Under the pieces are notes generated by a model. The model saw nothing but the letters and a program-made list of their open reading frames with translations, ran no database searches and had not been told where the DNA came from. A program made the translations under genes and the position numbers. Below, one piece after another: positions 41,994-45,902 of a stretch of 45,902 nt of DNA (positions within the stretch are counted from its first letter, which is position 1; every line of letters begins with the position of its first letter). Source of the stretch: an uncultured Alphaproteobacteria bacterium (GTDB lineage Bacteria > Pseudomonadota > Alphaproteobacteria > HIMB59 > GCA-002718135); contig CACEPG010000007.1 of NCBI GenBank assembly GCA_902561355.1, forward strand, positions 1 through 45,902. Direction: 5' to 3'.

Positions 41994-42787
41994 TGAAAAA
42001 ATATATATTAGCTATATCTATATTATTTAGTTTTAATTTTTCTTTTCAGGCTTTTGCGGAAAATGGTGCAGCAACAGTTTATAAAGTTACCTTAACGAAA
42101 ATAGAATTGTGTACAGCTGCTCCATTGGCTGATAAAAAAGATACAACTTGCACAGGTGCAACAACAGTTGGAACTGGAAATAAAACTTTTGATGTTGCTT
42201 CTGTATCAGCGGGTGCGGAAGTGGGATCCTTTGTTTCAACTGATGGGCTACCAATTGGAACTACTTTTACACATGCTAAACCAACTTTAACTAGAGAATT
42301 TACAATGAAAGGTTATGTTGAGATTGATAGTAATTGTTGGTGTAGAACAGAATCAGATTCTACTTATAATTCTTCAACTGGCAAATATAAATCATTGCAG
42401 TATGGGGTATGTGAAACAAGCGAAGCAGATGCTTCGGCAAATGCTGAAGAAAATGTGTTTTATTTAAACACAGATACAACTGATAATGGAACAACAATTT
42501 GTGCAAATGCTGCTTGTGATAGTGGATCAAATCAAACCACAAATTATACTAAAGATATAACAAGTCTAACTGGTCAATATGGGCTAGCAATGGACGACCC
42601 TGATGTAAATACTGACACTTTTACCCAGATTTATAAATTAGAGTCTAATTACACAGTTGGCGTTATAGCTCCAAAAATTGAAATTGCTTTTGGAACAGAT
42701 ACTAGTCTTTATGCATCTGAGTGGACAGACGGATCTTGTTATCTTGATGCATATTATGTTAAGTCAACAACTACTATTTCTGAATAA
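41993..42787 (+). CDS. secreted Thr/Ser-rich protein of unknown function
   Basis: Exported protein of 264 aa. Signal peptide 1-22 (FQAFA). The mature part is rich in Thr, Ser, Asp and Ala with about ten cysteines, including SNCWCRTE and CANAACDSG, and lacks Lys-rich AT-driven stretches. Overall it looks like an extracellular or surface beta protein. The ATG overlaps the stop of the barrel gene (TAATG), which strongly suggests joint production, perhaps as barrel and separate passenger or partner. No family recognised. Its base composition appears less AT-rich than its neighbours. Confidence 0.65.
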   Translation: MKKYILAISILFSFNFSFQAFAENGAATVYKVTLTKIELCTAAPLADKKDTTCTGATTVGTGNKTFDVASVSAGAEVGSFVSTDGLPIGTTFTHAKPTLTREFTMKGYVEIDSNCWCRTESDSTYNSSTGKYKSLQYGVCETSEADASANAEENVFYLNTDTTDNGTTICANAACDSGSNQTTNYTKDITSLTGQYGLAMDDPDVNTDTFTQIYKLESNYTVGVIAPKIEIAFGTDTSLYASEWTDGSCYLDAYYVKSTTTISE

Positions 42788-42794
42788 AAATTTA

Positions 42795-43868
42795 TTAGTT
42801 TAATTTTTTATCTCTATATTCAGCTCTAACTTCATCTAACAGAGTTGTTTTTAATTTATTTTTTACATGCCAAAAATCCCAACCATTACAACTTGGAAGA
42901 CCTTGCACCTTTGCTCCTAGTTGATGTATAGAACCAGATAAGTTTTTAATTTTAAGAGTCCCATCAATACTCACTGTTGCTTTGTAACGTTCTTTTTTAT
43001 CAGTAAGGACCGCTCCAGGAGGAATAATTCCCTGCTCTACTAATTCACCAAAAGGAACTTTTGGTAAATCTTTTCTGCTTTTTGCCATCATGACTATTTC
43101 ATTGGATAAAGGTTGTATATTTTTCAATCTCTTCTTTGCTAGCTTGATGTAATCTTGATCTTGTTCAAATCCAATAAAATTACGTTGTAATTTTTTTGCC
43201 ATCACTGCAGTTGTTCCTGAGCCTAAAAAAGGATCAAGAATGGTATCGCCTTTGTTTGTTGATGATACCATAATACGATATAGTAGTGCTTCTGGTTTTT
43301 GTGTGGGATGGGAGCGTTGATTATTGTCTTCTCTTAATCTTTCTTTTCCAGAACAAATTGGTATGTGCCAATCGCTTCTCATTTGTTTACCTTCATTTAA
43401 CTCTTTTAAGTTTTGATAATTAAATGTGTACTTTGCTTTTCGTGAAGTAGTGCACCACAATAATGTTTCATGCGCATTAGTAAAACGAGTGCCTCTAAAA
43501 TTAGGCATTGGATTTGTTTTATGCCAAATGATATCATTCAAAATCCAAAAACCAAGATTTTGAATAGATGTACCTAGACGAAGGATATTGTGATAACTCC
43601 CAATTACCCAAAGCGCACCTCCATCTTTTAATACTCTCTTACATTCTCTTAACCAAATTAAAGAAAATTCATCATACGCTTGATAGGTATCAAATTTATC
43701 CCAATCATTTGTTACAGCTTCTACGGTTGTTTGATCTGGTCGGTATAGAGTATCTCTTAATTGTAAATTATAGGGAGGATCTGCGAAAACTAGATCAATA
43801 GACTTATCAGGAATTTTTTTTAGTAATTCTAGACTATCTCCTTTTGTAATGGAATTGTTCTTAAACAT
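42795..43868 (-). CDS. ccrM: cell-cycle DNA adenine methyltransferase CcrM (GANTC)
   Basis: Beta-class N6-adenine methyltransferase of 357 aa. DPPY motif IV (D30-Y33, in FADPPYNLQL) comes before the AdoMet motif DPFLGSGTTAVMAKK (about 220), the beta-class order. HPTQKPEALLYRIM lies between them. The C-terminal RAMA-like domain (about 270-345, with VPFGELVEQGIIPPGAVLTD and CNGWDFWHV) is the extension unique to CcrM. It methylates GANTC after replication and controls cell-cycle genes in alphaproteobacteria. Its leader contains three GANTC sites. Confidence 0.95.
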   Translation of the reverse strand: MFKNNSITKGDSLELLKKIPDKSIDLVFADPPYNLQLRDTLYRPDQTTVEAVTNDWDKFDTYQAYDEFSLIWLRECKRVLKDGGALWVIGSYHNILRLGTSIQNLGFWILNDIIWHKTNPMPNFRGTRFTNAHETLLWCTTSRKAKYTFNYQNLKELNEGKQMRSDWHIPICSGKERLREDNNQRSHPTQKPEALLYRIMVSSTNKGDTILDPFLGSGTTAVMAKKLQRNFIGFEQDQDYIKLAKKRLKNIQPLSNEIVMMAKSRKDLPKVPFGELVEQGIIPPGAVLTDKKERYKATVSIDGTLKIKNLSGSIHQLGAKVQGLPSCNGWDFWHVKNKLKTTLLDEVRAEYRDKKLN

Positions 43869-43956
43869 CTAAAAAGAATCTTTAAGGAGAAACAGAATCT
43901 CGTCAACTTAGTTATCAACAGGTAGAATCATTTGTTATGGATAACTAGAATTTAAT
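43869..43956 (-). promoter_or_regulatory. ccrM leader with three GANTC sites and DnaA-box-like sites
   Basis: GAATC occurs at 43876-43880, 43895-43899 and 43925-43929, all within 61 bases of the ccrM ATG. TTATCAACA (plus, 43912-43920) and TTATCCATA (minus, 43936-43944) each differ by one base from the DnaA box TTATCCACA. A Shine-Dalgarno-like region is not obvious. Known: in Caulobacter the ccrM promoter is repressed by methylation of GANTC sites in its leader. Confidence 0.6.
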
Positions 43957-44517
43957 TTACCAAGTTGTTTTATGTAAATGTACCTCTTTAGTATTTTTAA
44001 TTTTTATACCCTTGCTAATAAGAAATTTAGATAAATCTATAAATTTATTTTTTTTATCTAAATCAAATACATGAAAATTTTTTAAATTATAATTTGCTAT
44101 TTGTTTGTATCCATTAAATTCTTTGAGAGCATCATGCCTATTTAAAAAAGTTTTATTTAATCTTTCATTTAAACTTCCATGACCATGTTTATCTCTACTT
44201 TTTATCCATTCATCTAAATTTCTAGTATTTAATATATATATTTCATCTGGATATTTTTGAATGATCTTATCTATCAAAGCAAGAGGAGATATATATAAAC
44301 CGTCTGTGATAAAATAAAGATCTAAAAAGCAATCATACTGCCCTAGATCATCTAAAGGATCAAGATTAGATGAAATATTTGATAAAATCTTTAATGCTAT
44401 TGTTCCATGTTTCCAATGAACAGAATTTAATTCATTTTGTTTAAAAAAATTATGTAAGCTTATAGTTCCACACTTATTTGGACCAACTACAAATATAATT
44501 TTTTTTTTATCATTCAT
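43957..44517 (-). CDS. sulfotransferase family protein, short
   Basis: A 186-aa protein of the sulfotransferase superfamily. The PAPS 5'-phosphosulfate loop is FVVGPNKCGTISLHNFF near the N-terminus and the 3'-phosphate region is YILNTRNLDEWIKSRDK. It is short for the family, lacking much of the variable C-terminal part, but has a clear end (HLHKTTW). No signal peptide or membrane helix. The substrate is probably a glycan, lipid or small molecule, not known. It overlaps the upstream sulfotransferase gene by 8 bases. Confidence 0.78.
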   Translation of the reverse strand: MNDKKKIIFVVGPNKCGTISLHNFFKQNELNSVHWKHGTIALKILSNISSNLDPLDDLGQYDCFLDLYFITDGLYISPLALIDKIIQKYPDEIYILNTRNLDEWIKSRDKHGHGSLNERLNKTFLNRHDALKEFNGYKQIANYNLKNFHVFDLDKKNKFIDLSKFLISKGIKIKNTKEVHLHKTTW

Positions 44518-45313
44518 TATTTTTCCATAATTTTTCAGTTATAGGAAAGTTAGTAAAACAGTAATCATAAGTATCTGTATAAAAATTTCTACAAATTTTT
44601 GAGATTTCTGGATCCAATTTATATGATGGAGAAACATTTGTGAAGTGATGTTTATCATTTAAAGATTCTTTGATACCTAAAAAATTAGAGAGCATATCTA
44701 AATTAGAATTATTAAATAAATTTTCATAAAATCCAATAAAGATTTCATCTTTAGAAAATGCTTTTTTTAAATTAATAATTGTATTTTCGTACTTAGTTCT
44801 CATTATAAATCCTGGTGAATTATAATAATTTAATAAAAGATTGTTTGCTTCTAAGTTTGAAATATTCTGATATTTTTTATTTAACTTAATAATCATTCTA
44901 GTAGCACTCCAGCACCTCAAAACTGGATCACGCATTAAAAATACTACTTTTATATTAAATCCTATTTTTTTAAGTTTATTTTTTATATTTAGAAAATGTA
45001 CAAAATTAAGACCACAGTAACTGGGAGTAATATCACCAGTAATATTAATCTCTTCAGACATTAAAGAAAGAAAGTATTTTTCATAATATTTATTTTCAGT
45101 CTGCATCTGTAGTCGAATTTGCTGTGCTTTGTTTAGATTTGTTTTTTCATTAGGTAATTTGAAATTTGAACAAAGATCAATATATTTTGCATCCCAAATA
45201 TGCCATTCTTTCAATTCACCTAAATTAGAATTTTTACTTCCTTTTAAGTAATTATAAAGCCAAGTTGTACCAGATTTTTGAGCCCCAACTCCCAATATAA
45301 AATTATATTTCAT
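44510..45313 (-). CDS. sulfotransferase
   Basis: Sulfotransferase of 267 aa from the ATG at 45313; an upstream TTG (45406) would add a 31-residue stretch that overlaps rnhB and is unlike the family. The PAPS loop GVGAQKSGTTWLYNYLKGS is at once after the start, and the 3'-phosphate motif VFLMRDPVLRCWSATRM is complete. It resembles bacterial heparan/NodH-type enzymes that sulfate sugars or lipids. It forms a pair with the shorter downstream sulfotransferase, an insertion between rnhB and ccrM that are neighbours in many alphaproteobacteria. Confidence 0.87.
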   Translation of the reverse strand: MKYNFILGVGAQKSGTTWLYNYLKGSKNSNLGELKEWHIWDAKYIDLCSNFKLPNEKTNLNKAQQIRLQMQTENKYYEKYFLSLMSEEINITGDITPSYCGLNFVHFLNIKNKLKKIGFNIKVVFLMRDPVLRCWSATRMIIKLNKKYQNISNLEANNLLLNYYNSPGFIMRTKYENTIINLKKAFSKDEIFIGFYENLFNNSNLDMLSNFLGIKESLNDKHHFTNVSPSYKLDPEISKICRNFYTDTYDYCFTNFPITEKLWKNNE

Positions 45314-45371
45314 AGAAATGAATATTTTATAGAACTTTAATCTTAATTTTAAAATTAAATATTTTAAAAAT

Positions 45372-45902
45372 TCACATTTTTTTTGACAATGATTTAATTG
45401 GTTCAAAAGATTTACGATGATATTGAGTAGGTCCTAATTTTTTAATTGCTTCAATATGCTTTTTTGTCCCATAACCAGCATTTTTATCCCAATTAAAACT
45501 ATTATATATCTTCGATAATTTGTTCATTAATCGATCCCTGTATACTTTTGCAATTATAGAAGCTGCAGCTATTGAAAATGAAACTTGCTCACCTTTTATA
45601 ATGGAATGTTCTTTGTAGTTTTTATATTTAATAGAAAAATTTCCATCGATGATAAGCCTAGCATTCTTGAGGTTAAATTTATCAACAGCCCTTTTCATTG
45701 ATAGTTTTGTTGCTTCTAAAATATTTAACCTATCTATTTCTTCAACGCTAGCACTTCCTAAATAATAATTAATTATGTTTTCTTTCTTTAACAATTGTAA
45801 ATATTTAAAAGATTCCTCACGTTTTTTTATAGAAAGTTTTTTTGAGTCAATAATTAATCTTTCGTAATCTTTTTTTATTTTATAATCATTAAATAAGCTT
45901 CC
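45372..45902 (-). CDS. rnhB: ribonuclease HII, 5' end outside the window
   Basis: Partial gene open to the right edge; 176 codons are present without a stop or need of a start. It reads IIDSKKLSIKKREESF near the cut end, then LIIDGNFSIK with a catalytic Asp, and GEQVSFSIAAASIIAKVYRDRLM, YGTKKHIEAIKKLGPTQYHRKSF at the end: all RNase HII motifs. The N-terminal DEAGRG motif lies beyond the window. It removes ribonucleotides from DNA. A TTG at 45794 is an internal Leu, not the start. Confidence 0.93.
   Translation of the reverse strand, partial: GSLFNDYKIKKDYERLIIDSKKLSIKKREESFKYLQLLKKENIINYYLGSASVEEIDRLNILEATKLSMKRAVDKFNLKNARLIIDGNFSIKYKNYKEHSIIKGEQVSFSIAAASIIAKVYRDRLMNKLSKIYNSFNWDKNAGYGTKKHIEAIKKLGPTQYHRKSFEPIKSLSKKM

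Noticed and set aside
45314..45406. Longer sulfotransferase start at TTG 45406
   Set aside because: Would overlap rnhB and add a Lys/Leu-rich stretch before the PAPS loop, which normally sits at the very N-terminus.
1..45902. CRISPR arrays, tRNA or rRNA genes, insertion sequences
   Set aside because: Read through all gaps: no regularly spaced repeats, no cloverleaf-like segments and no transposase-like frames were seen; a tRNA search program could confirm the absence of tRNA genes.

Overview
The window is very AT-rich, tightly packed bacterial DNA. Genes commonly overlap by 1 to 17 bases or sit a few bases apart, and several convergent pairs touch. The gene content points to an alphaproteobacterium: a CcrM-type GANTC methyltransferase with its C-terminal domain, split F0 subunits b and b', an ispH-thrB-rnhA cluster, and the block rnhB / ccrM / mutY / DUF721 / dsbA / smc. 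Low GC, compact spacing, a shortened SMC and a pseudoazurin suggest a streamlined marine lineage (for example HIMB59/AEGEAN-169-like). The lineage is an inference, not proven here.

Layout. 1-1.1 kb: 5' part of an MsbA-like ABC exporter and ubiA (minus). 1.2-5.2 kb: a DUF6494-like protein and a tiny membrane peptide (plus), then M16 peptidase, thrC, ctaG/cox11 and pseudoazurin (minus). 5.35-10.8 kb: a CoxMNOP-like cytochrome c oxidase operon (subunits II, I, two separate III-like proteins, a IV-like protein), ctaB and a small CxxC membrane protein. 10.8-14.1 kb: a 46-aa membrane protein, rsmE, ogt, a class I amidotransferase and a Gfo/Idh/MocA oxidoreductase. 14.1-16.4 kb: two tandem copies of a glutamine-riboswitch (glnA RNA) motif in front of an ammonium transporter, followed by a winged-helix-like protein and a 63-aa unknown. 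16.4-24.2 kb: yqgE, a ScsB/DsbD-type reductase with a peroxiredoxin, an FAD-linked oxidase, a serine hydrolase, a zinc alcohol dehydrogenase and an EamA transporter. 24.2-33.1 kb: rnhA, thrB, ispH, a lipoprotein, the F0 ATP synthase cluster, smc, a DsbA-like protein and a DUF721 protein.

33.2-39.9 kb: a sulfur-oxidation island. A monoheme cytochrome and a flavocytochrome c sulfide dehydrogenase run on plus; soxS-Y-Z-C-D-B run on minus; a strong terminator separates them. The island is bracketed by an 86-base direct repeat (81 identical) that duplicates the DUF721 start and its promoter. The right copy leaves a 17-codon DUF721 relic immediately upstream of soxS. No soxX or soxA is present. 39.9-45.9 kb: mutY, a passenger-less inverse-autotransporter-like barrel coupled to a secreted cysteine-containing protein, ccrM with three GANTC sites in its leader, two sulfotransferases, and rnhB running off the window end.

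How it fits together: the oxidase operon, CtaG, CtaB and pseudoazurin form a respiratory terminal module. The Sox/Fcc island would feed electrons from reduced sulfur into it, and the F0 genes use the resulting proton gradient. The strongest unusual signals are the tandem glutamine aptamers on amtB and the repeat-bracketed Sox island that appears to have captured the DUF721 promoter and translation start.
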